DNA from: Helicoverpa zea
Lineage: Eukaryota; Arthropoda; Insecta; Lepidoptera; Noctuidae
Direction of reading: 5' to 3'
DNA: 64,000 nt
Assembly (NCBI RefSeq): GCF_022581195.2
Contig: NC_061467.1
Coordinates: 1,612,001 to 1,676,000 of the forward strand
Both the position numbers and the translations under genes were made by a program. Positions 1 to 15,600 of this stretch are shown piece after piece; position 1 is the first letter of the stretch, and each line of letters opens with the position of its first letter. The notes under the pieces are model-generated. The model did no database searches and was not told the origin of the DNA. It saw only the letters and a program-made list of their open reading frames with translations.

Positions 1-643
1 GATTTTCGTAATAATCCACTTAGAGCACTGCGGGCAATATTTGCAGCAGCCATTTTCCAGACTTCGAAAATGATTTGATATTCATAGACAAGACAAAAGA
101 CGAGACGAGACTGAAGAAAAATTGCACAGATCAATAAATTCGATGTCAAAATTAGTTTGACTTTGAAAAAGAGGTTTTGACTATGGCAAACACATAATTT
201 TGTTGTGTTCGTACGTATTTATAATTTATTTACTTGCTATCATAATCTTAACATTTTTAAATATTCAGTAAAAACATTAAGAAATAAAACGTTCTAAGAT
301 ATCGCACTCAGGGCTCAAGCTAACAGTGGTTAGGGCTACAGAGATAGAAACCTCTTCACAATACGGACTATATAAAGGAGCCACCTTCTGAATCAGTCTC
401 TTGCATGACCCAGCCGCTTAACGAGAGCCTCTTGCTTAAATGTTGTTATGGGGTGTAAAGGTCAAGCCATTACGCTTAAAGGGTACTTACTTAAATTCTC
501 TGAAAAGTATAACTATTATGTCTTTGACACGTCGTCTTCTGTCAACTAAACCAACAATCTGTCAGTTTGTCATATTTCATTGTTTTTATGAGAACTTGTG
601 TTGAGATGGATTTATTTTGTTTAAACAATTAGAAATCGTGAAA
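1..643 (+). promoter_or_regulatory. Upstream region and 5' UTR of HID1
   Basis: No coding region is visible here. The stretch is AT-rich and ends at the HID1 start codon, so the promoter and 5' UTR probably lie within it. I see no convincing TATA box or initiator and cannot place the transcription start. The left edge may also hold the end of a neighbouring locus. Confidence 0.35.
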
Positions 644-3600
644 ATGGGTAACGCTGACACAAAACTTAATTTTAGGAAAGCTGTCGTCCAGCTTACCTCA
701 AAGACTCAGGTATGTGTTTTGAATCCGGTGCAATAAATATATTTATGAAGTTGGTGAGTGAGTATTGATATGTTTCTTGATTTTAGCCTATTGACTCCTC
801 GGACGACAGTTTTTGGGATCAGTTCTGGTCGGAGAGCGTGACCAATGTCCAGGATGTGTTCGCACTGGTGCCTGGAGCAGAGATCCGTGCGTTACGAGAA
901 GAATCTCCGAATAATCTTGCGACACTAGTGTATAAGGCTGTGGAGAAACTGGTGAAGATGGTGGACAGCAGCTGCAGGACTCAGAGGGAACAGCAGACTG
1001 GTATGATATATATTCAGAATCTTTAAGATTAAGAAAATATTCTACTATAGATACATGAGATAAGCTACATTTCACTGTTATTATTTCTTTCTTATATCAC
1101 ACTCAATTTAATACACAATTAAAAAAGATTCATGGATAAACTAGTCATTCAAGATGTATATTTTCCTACCTGACATAGTTTTGATAAAGTTACTGATACA
1201 ATTCTTGAAATACTGCTGCCTACTAAGTATGATGTCAAAATTACATTTCAACATGATTCATATAAACACAGCAAAACTAAGATGTATGAATCATAAATGT
1301 TAAGCAGTAATTGTTTATTTTATTGATAAATGTTTAAATAAATTAATAAATTGAAATGTCTGCAGCATTTTATTCACACATTTTTTGATACATAGTTTTA
1401 ATTTTACCTTTTGTGAAAATGTAGATTTAATTTGTTATATATACAAATGTATTTGTGTAAATAGGAGTTTGTATATTCAGACATTAAACATTTTATATCA
1501 ATATAAAAGATATTATTTTTAGAAGTGTTAATTCTTGCATTGCAACTTTTTCAACCATCACTCCCACACAAGACAAGACACACCAAAGACAAGTCTCAAT
1601 TAAACGTATTAATTTCAGCACTAAACTGTGCCCGTCTACTCACAAGAGTGTTACCCTACATGCTGGAGGAACCGGAGTGGCACGGCTTCTTCTGGTCATC
1701 ATTGCCAGCAGCGGCAGAGAATGAGTCCGTGCCTCTAGCTCAGTCACTCATCAATGCTGTTTGTGTGAGTAACTTATATGTTTTAGTTATTTGAGTATTG
1801 ATTAGAGAACCAGAATATTATTGATTAGGGAATCATAAATACAGTCTGGATGCAGAGGTTTGGGGGACAAGATTTATCATAATTTTTAGAGACAGTTATT
1901 AAATCTTCCTGAATGAATATACAGCTATGAAGAGTAGAAAATTACCAAAAATTATATCAGAGCCTATGCACAATAAAGAACATTTTTTTTTCACATTAAC
2001 CTGGTAACTGACTAAATTTACGAGGTGTAATTAAATATGTTGTAATAGCAAGCATTCATGCAGTCAGCACTTATTAAACAGCTCACAGCTTGCTGGTTTC
2101 TGCATAATACTATGTACTGACCACACAATTGCTTGCTTGTAACATAATATAGTAATGATCACTTTTAACATCGTCCAGTTACCCATCTTTAGTCTATTGA
2201 TTATTAATATTTTCGTATTGATAGAAACTTAACATTGAGGATAAGAGGATGCGCTTGGTTTACTATCTCAGGATATTCAATATGTCTAATTAAATATTGT
2301 ACAGACAAGGCGCTTCAATATGTGTGTGTAAACTTATAAGCATACACAGACTTAAAAAGAGCCTTGAGGTGGAGAGTCAGCGCGCGTGCTCTATATGCGG
2401 ACTGTAGGTATTCAAATACCGTTCCTATGTATACGACTATGCAAACATTCAGTTACCTAGTCTGTACAAAACGATAGACATCATCTTCATCCTTAACCGA
2501 CACAATTTCAACATAACATTTGTCAACAGGATCTCCTCTTCTGTCCTGACTTCACAGTGACGACAACAAAGCGGGCGGGTCCCGTAAGTACCAGCTCAGA
2601 TACAATATTATAATCTTATCAATATATCGATCGATGCACTATCTCGCGTTAGTTGTAAGTGCTAATGGACGAAACTCGTAACGGTGATGTCATTGAATTG
2701 AGATAGATGTTACATGGTGGGTAAATTAAATATCTTATAGTTTATTGTATCTAATGTTTGATTATTATTTAATCCGATTCTGCAAATATTAAGGAGCTAA
2801 GAATCTTTTGGGATAAAGACTATCCAGCCTAAACTTGATCTGATTAACAAATGTGGATTTATTATTTAATCGTCCTCTGCAGAAAATAAAAAGCAACTAA
2901 ATATTTTTTGGGATAAAAACTATGCAGCCTGATCTTTGACTGATTAAGGAATGTTTATTTATTTCTCAAAGAATGATTGAACATTAACGGTGATTTGCAC
3001 CATTTGATTATAACAATAACCGAAACATTTTCTGTTGAGAACAGAAAATCGGATTGGGACGGATATCGTTTGAATAAGCGACGATTACGATTAATTGAAG
3101 ATTTGAATAATGGACGGCAATTTCACGGCCGATTATGGTTTGGTTAGAACACACAATATTCTACCTATGATAAATATTTCTTACAATACCTATTTCTTCA
3201 TTGCGTCCATAACGCCGGCACTACTGGCCGGGTTATAATCAAACTAAGACCCAGGGGTCGTTACATTTCCATTAGCGCTCTTATTAAGTTAACGAGGCTA
3301 TGAATCTAATACCCTTCTTCACCCCAAAGGCCTTATGTACTTACATACGTAGAGATGGCAAAGAAATCCTCTCCCACCTCTTGTCCCTGCCCATCTCAAT
3401 ATTCTTGGTCGTCTATCTATATTATAATATCAGTCGCTTTACTAACTAAATTCGGTGACTTATAATCATAACTATTAATATTATAAATGCCATTGTTGGT
3501 TGTTTGCTTGGTATGTTTGTTACTCTTTCACTCAAAAACTACTGAATTAATTTTGATGAAACAGTAAAAGGTCAAAGGGGGTGGCCTATGTTCAGCAGTG

Positions 3601-6600
3601 GACGTCCTATGGCTGAGATGATGATGAGTAAAAGGTAGATAATATTCTAGAATAACATATAGGCTTCTTTTTATCTATTTGCGGGAAGTAGTTTCCTCGT
3701 GACAGATGGGTCAAATAAGATATTACTGAAGATATCGCCAAAGGGTCGATAAACTATTTTTTAGGGTTCCGTATCTCGAAAGGAAAAAACGGAACCCTTA
3801 TAGGATCACTTTGTTGTCCGTCTGTCTGTCTGTCTGTCTGTCAAGACCCTTTATCTTAAGAACGCGTGGACGTATCAAGCTGAAATTCACATGAAATACT
3901 CAGGTCTATTGTCCCTTTAGGCTGTGAAAATATCAAGCTTCTAAGCCAAGCCAATCAAAAGATACAACCGATTATGTCGATATTTTCAACAAATTCTCGA
4001 CACTCGCAAAGGAATCAAAACCTACAGGCTACTTCCCGTAAACTCAGAATCTTGAAATTTGGCATGAAGCATTGTTATATAATGCAAATATAGGAAAAAT
4101 TGCGAAAATCTCATTTTTTTTGTTATATAATATAATAAAAATATTTTAATAAAATGAAACTTACTACCTTATTTCTCACGAACGAATAAAGGTACCAAAT
4201 TGAAATTTATACCAAATACCCAGGTCTATTGTCCCTTTAAGCAATGAAAAAATCAAACTTCTTAGTTAACGCGATCAAAAGATACAGCAGTTTTACCGAC
4301 ACCTTAGACGAATTTCCGTCACACGCTAGGGAATCAAAACTTACAAGGTACTTCCCGTGAACTTAGAATCTTGAAATTCGGCACGAAGCAACGTTATATA
4401 GTACAGATAAAGGAAAAATTGCGAAAATGATAAATTTGTAATTACATAAAATATTAAAATATTATTTTCGCTTACATGACATAAAATATTTTTTTAATAA
4501 TTATAAACTTACTACCTACCCTTTTTCACATGAACGCGTAGAGATATTAAAGTTTTGAATAAAAAGTGAAATTCATATCAAACACTTCTTAAATATAATG
4601 GCCTCTAAACTGTGAAAAATTTTAAATCATTCAAAGGTCATTGGGCACCTTAGTATGAAAACCATACCCACGGCGGATACGAACGAAATATAGCACAGTA
4701 TAATGATAAAGGCTCTGATTTACTATGGCATTAGTGGCATCAATGTGAACCATGGGAATCTAAAGAAAATCAGGTGTAAACATCAAATATTTTCCTCATT
4801 TCAATGGGAAATTTAAACCGACAAACACGTGGTAGTTGCAACATACCGTTCGGGAGTTCCCTTGACTCTCTGTAGTCTCCATAATCAAATCAGCTCCAAA
4901 CCTTCACTGTTTACCAGTACCCTCAAAAATACACTCACATGTCTGGTTATGACTCGATGCGTGCCTACAATATTCAAGAGTTGCCCTCGATTTCTCAGGG
5001 TTTCCAGATCCTCATCAGATCCTGGTCATCCGGATTGGCACCTTCCTTCTTTATGAAATGTCTTTAACAATAAAAACTGGCATTGCAACCTGTACAATCC
5101 TCTGAAACTGCTTGTCTTTTATATTTTTCAAACGATCCTGGACATTCGTCTCCATGGAATTTTAATAAAATATTATATTCAAAGAAACATCATACCATTC
5201 TCCACGATTTAAAACTACTTTGATTCATGTCCGCCACTTTTTACAAAGCGGGTCAGATATGCCCCATGACCTTTAAGACATAATTAGTTATTTTCAATCA
5301 GATTTCTGAATGATGACTATAAAATGTTGTATATAAATAACTTCAATAAAATAACTTTTACAAGGTACTGGCCTACTATTTTAGTTATATTATAAAATAA
5401 AAAAATATTAACTATTTTGACTTTCACGAAATTACCATAACTATGATTGTTCTAAACTGAACGGTTGGCGCGAAACTCACTTTTTATCTATACAGCATTT
5501 GTACGGAACCCTCGGTGCGCGAGTCCGACTCGCACTTGGCCGGTTTATTCTCTAATAATCCTACAACATATAATATAAATAATAACTAATTTATACGGAC
5601 AGCTACCGTGGGCGGCATATTGCTCCATCCATTATTAATTCCCACGGCATATCCGTTATCTGTTAGTTTTATCTGTCGCGTGCTCACTAGAGCGAGGGTA
5701 TAACGCCAACGCAATATGTTATCCAGAGTGCCTAGTGCGAGTTTTGCAAGTTAACTTTTTCGATGCGAAGAGTATCATACCATTGAATCACGTAGCACTT
5801 ATCTTAGAATTGTTTATTTAATAAAGACTGTCATCAGAACTTGGTCGTATTACACTTGAGCTCACTTTTGCGAGTGTAATCATTATTAACCGTCAAAATG
5901 AATGAAGATGTCATATCTAAATAATGTGACGTAGCATACGACTCTTTATTTCAATAGACTTATAATTACGTATCGAGTTGCGAAAGCTGTCAAAACTCGG
6001 AATCAGCACTCTGGTTGTCATAGAAACGGTTATACAAGGGATTTGGCAAGGTTGAAATATTGTTATAATTATGTGTTAAATAGTGTTATAACACACTTCA
6101 CACTATATTACTACAAAGATAAACAAACCATAACCAGCCGTGCAATTACCGCCTATGGGCCAAATATGTGATAAAGATTTTAAAAGACAGCTGTTACAGA
6201 CTTTTTATTGTCCCACTGCTAGGCACAGGCCTCCTCTCACACGGAGAAGACAGCATCCTTTATTAATTAGAAAATCTATGCTTGAGAATTGTTTCAAGCC
6301 CGTACAAAATACTGTATATCTAGGAAATCAGTAACTTATATGGATTGAACAAAGAATTGCAATTTATATTGTTTTTCTCAGTTTAATGCATATTTATTGA
6401 ATTTTTACATCGTAAAAAAGCAAAAAAGACATATTTCTTGGTGTTATCGAACATCGCCTTACATATGGGTTCAAATGGGTTGTGTATAAAAAGAATATGC
6501 AAGCCCTTTAGTAAGACTGGTAATCGGAGAAAGTAGTCGTGATAAGATGGTCACCCATCCATGGGCAGACCGCGCTAAGCTTTGCAATTGCCGACTGCAA

Positions 6601-9600
6601 CTGCTTAAACTGCATACCTACGGTGAATTTACCGTAGATTTACACGTCAAAAACGTGCAGTTTTGTTTTAGCTCTACAATGGTTTAATTAAACTACGTCT
6701 GTTTACTATTAATAGTTGCCGAAATCAGTATGGAAGCGAATACATTACGTTTAATATATTCAAGGTCTAAACTGGAACAATGACTTGAAGGTCACACCTT
6801 TCAGCTCATTGATTCGTTAGTATTTATTTATTAATGTTTTATTAGGCACACTGTAGTGTGCATAGCTTACTTATATGATCCTTATATCTTATTGTAATGG
6901 GCGTTACTTCTTGGGGGGTTATTGTTATCATCGTTTCTTTTCTAGCTGATGTCATGATAGAGTTTTAAGACATGACTGAAATCTTAGTACTAATAAATAA
7001 ATGCTGTGCATTAATGCGCATAAACAGCTTAACTAGGTTATGCCCATCAGCTGTATTGTGCATTTTTAAAATATTCGTATGTAGGAGCGAATTTAGAATT
7101 CTGCATAGACAATTGAAGTTCATGCGGTCTCCAGCACGTGTATGACACGAGGCCTTCTGGACCTCGTAACTACTACGATTACCTACTTCTATCAGCCTTT
7201 AGTAGCACGATACCTTTCTCATGTCGTGTTTATTGTATGTAGGAGCGAGCAGAAGAACTGTCTTCGCTAGACAGTTGCGAGTACATCTGGGCAGGGGGCG
7301 TGGGTTTCGCGTGTCCCCGCACGAGGCCGCCCGCACTGAGCTACTGCGGTTGCTACTCACTTGCGTAGATGATATAACTGCTTCCATTTCTCAAGTCGTG
7401 TTTATTGTATGTAGGAGCGAGCAGAAGAACTGTCTTCACTAGACAGTTGCGAGTACATCTGGGCGGGAGGCGTGGGGTTCGCGAGGTCTCCGACCCGCGT
7501 GTCCCCGCACGAGGCCGCCCGCACTGAGCTACTGCGGTTGTTACTGACTTGCTTCAGCGAGACGATATACAAGCCGGCCTCGCATGCCGCCTCGCATCAT
7601 AATAAGTGGATCGCGTAAGTTTACTTATGGTTTTGTGATACCTAGGTATAAAATTGAATGTGGCCTCTTTTATGGTTGACACAGTTATGTATGCCCCTTA
7701 ACGCACGGTACTTTTTTTGGGGAAAACTGTTCAATGAATACACTTACACAAATACTATGATATCCGTAAATTATAGCGGTCGGCCATAAAGTTTCTTTTT
7801 CTGACGTTTTAAATTTGGGACTTCTAATAATTTTATCTGTAATACCATGTCACAGTTACCTGACAAGTCCAGACAACCGTCACGCACTGCCTCTGTTCAC
7901 GTCGCTAGTGAACACAGTGTGTTCATACGACCCCGTGGGGCTCGGTCTGCCGTACAACCATCTGCTGTTCGCCGACACACTGGAGCCGCTCGTTGAGGTA
8001 AGTAGATACCATTAACCACTTAGAATGCCCCTAGAGAAGGCCTTAAAATGTATTAGGTATGAATTTTTTCAATTACATATAGTGCACAATATTCTCATAA
8101 ACAAATATTAAGTCCAATATGCTGACTACCATCATCAAAAATTATATTCATACGATTCCAGTAAGTCAGTGGTGAAATATTAGATCTGCAAAATTTTAGT
8201 TTGAGTGCCCTCAACTCGCTAAGAAGAAGAAGTATTTCAGTCAGTCTTTAAGAGAATTTATATCTTGTTACAGGTGGCTCTTCAAGTATTAATAGTCACT
8301 TTAGACCATGACACCAGTAACGCCGTCAATGAGGAATCTGACGAAGTAAGTTCACAGCATTAATATGAAATCTACACACAAGCTAAATCATCCTACAGTA
8401 CAACATTACACTTATCACTTCAAACGAATTAAAGAATAATTATCATTTTGCTTGCTTATATTTAAAGCTTGCAAAATAAGCACAAAGTACCGAGTAGTAT
8501 GTGATGTCCGAATGTTATTTGCTTCGCCATTTAAAAGCTATATTCTGGCTTATTTCATAGAAAGCATAAGGAAATAAATAAAGCTATTAATGATACATTC
8601 CTGAGTGCTTAGTGCGAGTTTTCGTGAATTTTTTTACGGACTCACATGAGAGCGCGTATACTAAGATTTGTATGGAACAAAAACAGCTCCACCTAGTGTC
8701 AAAAATTGGAACCTGTTTTTGTTCCATACAAACAGTGTTGCCAACAGTTGTAGAAGCTTACCACCAGAGTCAACTTTTAAAACCACCAGAAAACCACTAA
8801 CAAAAATTTATCCCACACTTAAAATCACCAAATTCACCACTAAAAAAATATTGTTTATATTTTATTGTAACCTAAAACAATTTAATCATCCAAAGATGTA
8901 ACTCGGCAACGATAGAAAATTAAAACAGACAAAGCATTACATCTGTTTAGCAATTCATCCGACCCGATCCGAATCCTTCACAAATTATAATCGGCGTAGT
9001 AGTTTCACAAATTGTTTAGTTACGCATTTGACCAATGAATGAGTACTTAATATAATTATATAGTAGTCGTTCACCTTTTTGTTTTGTAGATGCTTTTTTG
9101 ACATTCCGTGAGACTTCAAATCTCCATAGTAACTCCTTAAAGTTGTACCACAAAACTTACATTTCGCTACTTGACCCGCAGTACTTTCAACATTTCGCCA
9201 CTAAATAGGGGACTTAAACCACCAGTATTAGTGGAAAATCCACTAAGTTGGCAACACTGCATACAAATCTTAGTATACGCGCTCTCATGTGAGTCCGTAA
9301 AAAAATTCACGAAAACTCGCACTAAGCACTCTGTTTATGTTACCAGCCCCAGCTGGGATCTATGAAACAAATGACGGTATGACCGTTAAAATACTTACAC
9401 ACAATATTATTTAATAAATATGCAACGTGTGACTGAAGTCCGAAATGATATTTTAAGGGCTCTTAACTTCCCCAGCGGGGCCCAGCAGGGCCAAGGCCTG
9501 CCGGGGCTGCGGGTTGTTCGAAAGAGATACCGCGGCCCTGGTACATAAAAGGCCTATGACGGAACACGACGGTTTTTAGTCAGTAAGAGTCTGACACTCC

Positions 9601-12600
9601 CTCACCGCTGCTAACCCACAGCGGGAGGGGTCATTTGACGATTTTTAACGTCGGAAAAAAAAAGGGCTCTTAACTTACTCTAAAAAACGTTGTAAATAAT
9701 CCCCACCATGAAGTTTACTTACAAAATTGTTTGATTATTGCCAGAGAAACTTCAGCAATGTTACAACTTTTTAATGTAGACTGAAAATAAGCAAGGAAAT
9801 GAAAAAAATATCTTTATGGAGCAAATGTAGGGGGTTATTTTAAGATTGTGGAAAAGTCCAGTTGAAACATTAAAAATACATAAAATACATTTATATAATG
9901 ATTTACCAATTACTGAAACTCGACACTTCTTCTTAATACAAATTCCTATACATTATTTCAGACTTCAATCACACGTTGTACCAACCAAAACTCTAACACA
10001 CATATTTTCGCAGACGCTCCCAGACAACCTGTTCATCAACTACCTATCCCGCATCCATCGCGATGAGGACTTCCAGTTCATCCTCCGAGGAGTCACCAGG
10101 CTGTTGAACAATCCTTTAGCACAGACCTATCTGCCCAACTCGGCGAAGAAGGTTAATCTGCATCAGGAGTTGTTGGTGCTGTTCTGGAAGATGTGCGATT
10201 ATAATAAGGTGGGTGCGCTTCCGGAAAATCTTTGTGATATTTTAGTAAATAAAAAAATATATACTTGAAGTTATAAAGTTTTAAAGTTAAGAAGTTTCAA
10301 ACTATTGATATTGGTTTAACTTCTTGTTGAAAAGATTTGTTGCAAAAATGAAACTTCAGGGTTCTGCCTTTCTGCGGAAACGCGCTAGTTATTGCGGCCC
10401 TGGTACTTAAAAGGCTCCGGAGAGAACATAGTGTGTTTAATCAATCTTATGATTTCCTATCTCCAAACAGTGTCTAGCTCTGTAAGTGGCTGGTCTTGAG
10501 CAAACAGGTCTCGACAAACCACCTGATTCTTCAAGCAGTAACTAAGAGCCAGTCATCAAGTTGTTGACAAGGATCATTACATAATAATGTTGTTTCAGAA
10601 ATTCATGTACTACGTGTTGAAGAGCAGCGACGTGCTAGAAGTACTAGTGCCCATATTGTATCATCTCAACGATTCGCGAGCTGACCAATGTAAGCATTCT
10701 CAAAACAAAATAATTTATTTAAATAAGGGAACAAATCACCAGCTTTCGAACGTCTAAACAAAAGACAACCCTCAAAAAAATTCTTCACCCTTGTCTTATT
10801 GCTGGGAAGAAGTGGCGCACAAAATAGTACTCCTTAGTGTCTGACAAGCTCTAATGAGTTTTCTAAAATCTCTCATGTTATATGACGTCAAGTACTTCAA
10901 TGTCATATCATATCGTTTATTGCATTCCATAATGTGCATTAGGTGAAAAAGATGTAGTCATTTTATGTAATAACTAGCTTCTGCCCGCGACTTCGTACGC
11001 GGATAAAGTCCCTTATGCCAGCGACTACGGGGTCAGCAAAATCAAAGATCTGAACCGTCTGATATTGAATTTTAAGGGCCCGTTGACTTGAAAACAACTG
11101 AATACGCATAGCCATTAGAAACGTTCCATATATTTAATTTTTGTACTTCAACGGCAAAAGCACAGCAGACTAAACAAAACGCTGAGAACTGAACCGCAAA
11201 AGACGTGACCATAGGGATAAAAGTAGTGATTCTAATTAGTCCGCATTTAAGTTGTGTGTGGCAAAAATATTACGTAAAAAAACATTAAATGTTACTGAGA
11301 TGACAAAGTCGTGATGACTTAGTGGAAGTCGTGGTGGTTTAGTGGGTAAAGAACCAATCTCTCAGGTATGAGCGTACGTCTTTGATTCCAGGTCTGGCAA
11401 GTACCTGCCAATGCAACTTTTCTAAGTTCGTACGTACTTTCTACGTATATTTTGGATACCAATGACCGTTATTTGGAGGGGATGTTAAACTGTAGGTTCC
11501 GGCTGTCATTGAACATTCTTGGCAGTCGTTATGGGTAGTCAGATGCCAGTAAGTCTGACCAGTTTTACCAAGGGGTGTTGGGTTGAGCGGGTAACCGGGT
11601 TGTGGAGCTCAGATAGGCACTCGCTCCTTGTAAAACACTGGTACTCAGTTGCATCGTGACTGGAAGTCGACTCTAACATAATTGGGACAAAGGCTCTTGA
11701 GATAATAACGACAATAATAATGAGATATAAGCACCGCAGGACATCTGAGGCTGATGACGGGGAGTAGCGACCCCGGTGGGCTATATATACTGAGTTCTCC
11801 AGGGTATACTGTCCCCCATCTCCGGCCGGTCGGAGTGAACCATGACGGGGGTAGGTCTCACGCCTCTGGTTTGGCTTGGCCGTCCAGAGTGGAGTCGCTA
11901 GAGCAGGGTTAGTAGCCCTGCTCGGAGGATAGGTGCCTCGTGGTAAGTGACCCACAGGGAGCGCGTAATCTGCGTTTAAAATCCGTCGAGGTATTCTCAC
12001 ACTTCAGCCTCTCATGTGTCCCTGTTGCCCTCTTGTTGCTATTCAGTGACTGATTCCCGGCGGCCCAGTAAGTGAGCTGGCGAAGTCTCCACCTACAATT
12101 TTTACATGTATCTAATACATTGTCATCGGCAGGTGCCATAGTTCCCGTAGTTTCCCCATTCCTAGTCCATTAGCATCCCATCACAATAGCCCAAGTAGTT
12201 TTCATCCACAGTTAGCAATGGTATGGCACAGAACCGGTGATTGTCTTTTTTTTTAACGACGTCCACCGGGGATTGTCCTTGGGTTCATTTCTATAGTGTA
12301 TAAAGGGATAATCGTCGGTTTTGTGTCACCATACCTATTTCATAACATTCGTTTCTATACATTTCAAGTGTAGTATTGCTCTTGAAGTTCCACATCAGGT
12401 GTTCCAGATCTTCGATGTATGTATATACGTCAATAGAGAGTGCTTATTAGATTGAACCACTTTTGCAATAAAACGTCATATCTTTATATGCTATAGTCTA
12501 GCTGGGCTCCTGGGGTTCCACATCAGGTGTTTTACATCTTCAACTTTTATAAGTCAACAGAAAGTGCTTATCAGATTGAACAACTTTTGCTAAAACGTCA

Positions 12601-15600
12601 CACCTCTATATGCTATAGTCTAGCTGGGCCCCTGGAGTTCCACATCAGGTTTTTAGATCTTCAATTTGTATAAGTCAATAGAAAGTGCTTATCAAGTTGA
12701 ACAACTTTTGCTAAAACGTCATACCTGTATATGGTACAGAGAAGCTGGGCTCTTGGGGTTCCACATCAGGTGTTCCAGATCTTAAAATTTATTATCTCAG
12801 CTGAAAATGCTCATCACATGAAACAATTTTTGCTATGGCACCATTTTTGTATCTCTTATAGTTTTGTTGATCTGTTGGTGTTCTGCATCAGGTCTTCAAG
12901 TTTCGAAGATAAATTATAGCCTATATGTTGACCAGGCTTAATACTGATACAACAAAGAAAAAATCATTGAAATCCGTCCAGTAGTTCCGAAGATTAGCGT
13001 GTACAAACAAACAGACATACAGACATACAGACATACAGACATACAGACAGAATTTTTTTTTTGGATTTGTGCTCCATTACTGTTTCTAAACCCCACCCAA
13101 TAATTATTTTTTAAATATATTCAATGTACAGACACAGTTTTTTTACAGATTTATTATATGTATAGATAATAATACTTGATACACCAAAAACTATGTTTTT
13201 CCACCCAGCTCGCGTCGGTCTAATGCACATCGGAGTGTTCATCCTCCTACTCCTCTCCGGGGAACGCAACCTGGGCGTCCGGCTGAACAAGCCGTACACG
13301 GCGACCGTGCCCATGGACATCCCGGTGTTCACGGGCTCGCACGCCGACCTGCTGGTGGTGGTGTTCCACAAGATCATCACGACTGGACACCAGAGGTTGC
13401 AGCCGTTGTTCGACTGTCTGCTCACTATACTTGTTAACGGTAAGTGTTATTTAAGTGTTAAGGAATCCGCAAACATTTGAACAGGATTTTGCACAAAATG
13501 AAATGTACACAGTTTCGACGGATTACTTGCTAGAAGCACTACAAGTTACTCCAAAAACTATGAGGTCCTCAGGTTTCTTGATTTGGTTTCGATTGCAGGC
13601 TCATCATCAGACAGTATCAGAACTATACAAATTAAGTCCATTAGAGGTCACAGTTAAGGTACCAAGGGTCCTCGTGGTCTATTCTGAGATCCAGGCCAAA
13701 AAATAAATCAATAAGTAAGGAAGTAATACATATCTTCCAAAATCACGTACTATGTATGTATTTTATTTTGTTGCATTTTCTTTCACTTTTTAGACTTCTT
13801 CGTCTTCTAACCGTACTCTTTACCCCCAGTATCACCGTACCTGAAGACGCTATCAATGGTGGCATCCACAAAACTCCTGCATCTATTAGAAGCATTCAGC
13901 ACACCGTGGTTCCTGTTCTCACAGCCTCACCACCATCATCTCGTGTTCTTCTTACTCGAGATGTTCAATAATATGATACAGTACCAGTTTGATGGTAAGT
14001 GCCACATACATAGCTAGATTATGGCAAGATATTTTTTTTTCCTAATGAATTTGTATGTAAGAAAATCTTGGAATCTTAATTTGACCCATTCCCGATCTTC
14101 GATTAGGATGAGTTCTGGTGACCGTGACCAGCGTGTTTTTTAGTTTTTTAAAGTATTAATTTACTTGTTTAACACCGTTAACACGCTTTTATTAGCTTCA
14201 CTTGTAACTATATAATGTAAGAAAATCTTGGAATCTTAATTTGACCTACTTCCTGGCCTTCGATTAGGATGAAATTTTGCACACGCTCTGAGTTCTGATG
14301 ACAATACATGAGTAGCTAAGAAACGTATCAAAAAGCGTGTTTTTTAGTTTTTAAACTACTTATTATTTTGTTGTTTTTCTCAGGAAATTCCAATTTAGTT
14401 TACACAATAATCCGCAAGCGAGCAGTATTTCATAACTTGGCCAATCTTCCACACGAGCACGGAGCCATCGCTCGTTCGCTAGCGGCCGGCAGGGCTAAGG
14501 GGCTAGTGCCCCATAAGACTACACTACCCAGGTGAGATAACACTAGTTAAGTAGCCACTAGCCACCTTACCGCACGAGCACGGAGCCATCGCTCGTTAAT
14601 CAACCATAGGACTACACTACCCAGGTATTATGACAAAAAAATGCAATAAAAGTTTGAACTACACTTGATTTTTAAACACACTTAAGAAACCTGGATGAAA
14701 CCTACACCAAACACGAGCACAAAACCAGTTATACTATATTTAATCAGCACACCTAATATCACAACTTTTTCAGCAACAAATCTATTCAATAAAATATTAC
14801 ATGAACTATTTATACCTATTCAGTTTACATCAGTCGACCGACCAAACGCCTCTACAAGTCGATGCAAAGCCCGTACACAACGGAGTTTGTAAGCCAGAGC
14901 TGCCCAACCGACGACCGCGGTATTTAGTACAAACAAAACGCTAAAACACTAAACATATATTCACGATTTTAATCATTGGGCTAGGTAGAAACTAAACGTA
15001 TGTGCTATACTTGTAATTTGCGCTGTCATTTTGTACTTCGTTCGCACTTGATAGAAAGAAAGTTATGCCAATATTTTTGGCTGTATTGAAGTGACCAGTG
15101 ACAGTAAAAAACACTCATATAATAATTGCTTATCCAACAGACAAACGACATAAAAATAGATTAAAGTACCAAGTTTTTTTTTCTCAAACTTTCTGAAAAA
15201 AATCTTGATACTTTCGTTAATCTTCGGTTGATTGAGTTTGTGCATATATGATACAAAGCTCCATTAAAGTTAATGCTTCTTTAAATCTATTGCTGACTCT
15301 TTCTTTGTTAACCAGATAAAAAGTGTTAGCAATACATTTAATGAAGCTTTAATTTTAATGGAGCTTTGTGCAACTGACGATTTGTATTTTATTTACGTTG
15401 CTGCAGTTTGGGAGTTTTCAGTTGGATGAGTGATATGCTTAACAAATACCATTTGCTAATAGCCTGACATTGTCACAACATTGAATGTTTGTACTAATTT
15501 TAATCATCATTTTAACAGCATGATGATTGAAATGTGTCCTGTTTTAATAACTGCAAGTTTATCAATTTAAAAATATGATTGTTTGTTGGTATTTTTAACC

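Larger units (their letters stand above)
10974..13166 (-). mobile_element. Helitron-like element, copy 1 (about 2.2 kb)
   Basis: Read on the minus strand, the element starts TCTATACATATAATAAATC and ends with the hairpin ccgcg-tacgaagt-cgcgg, then gcagaag and CTAG. It sits between A and T, as expected for Helitrons (5'-TC, 3' hairpin plus CTRR, insertion into AT). It carries no Rep/helicase. It contains a nested SINE, a worn ORF region (11540-12140, minus) and about five 122-bp tandem units. A second copy in the opposite orientation lies at 41235-43505. It occupies HID1 intron 9. Confidence 0.8.

Noticed and set aside
11539..12139. Minus-strand ORFs with ordinary composition inside Helitron copy 1, as candidate host gene
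   Set aside because: The same sequence recurs in Helitron copy 2 with frame changes, so it is repeat content.
13020..13050. Regular agacatacagacatacagac repeats considered as a CRISPR-like or regulatory array
   Set aside because: It is a short simple repeat within a Helitron end in a eukaryotic genome.
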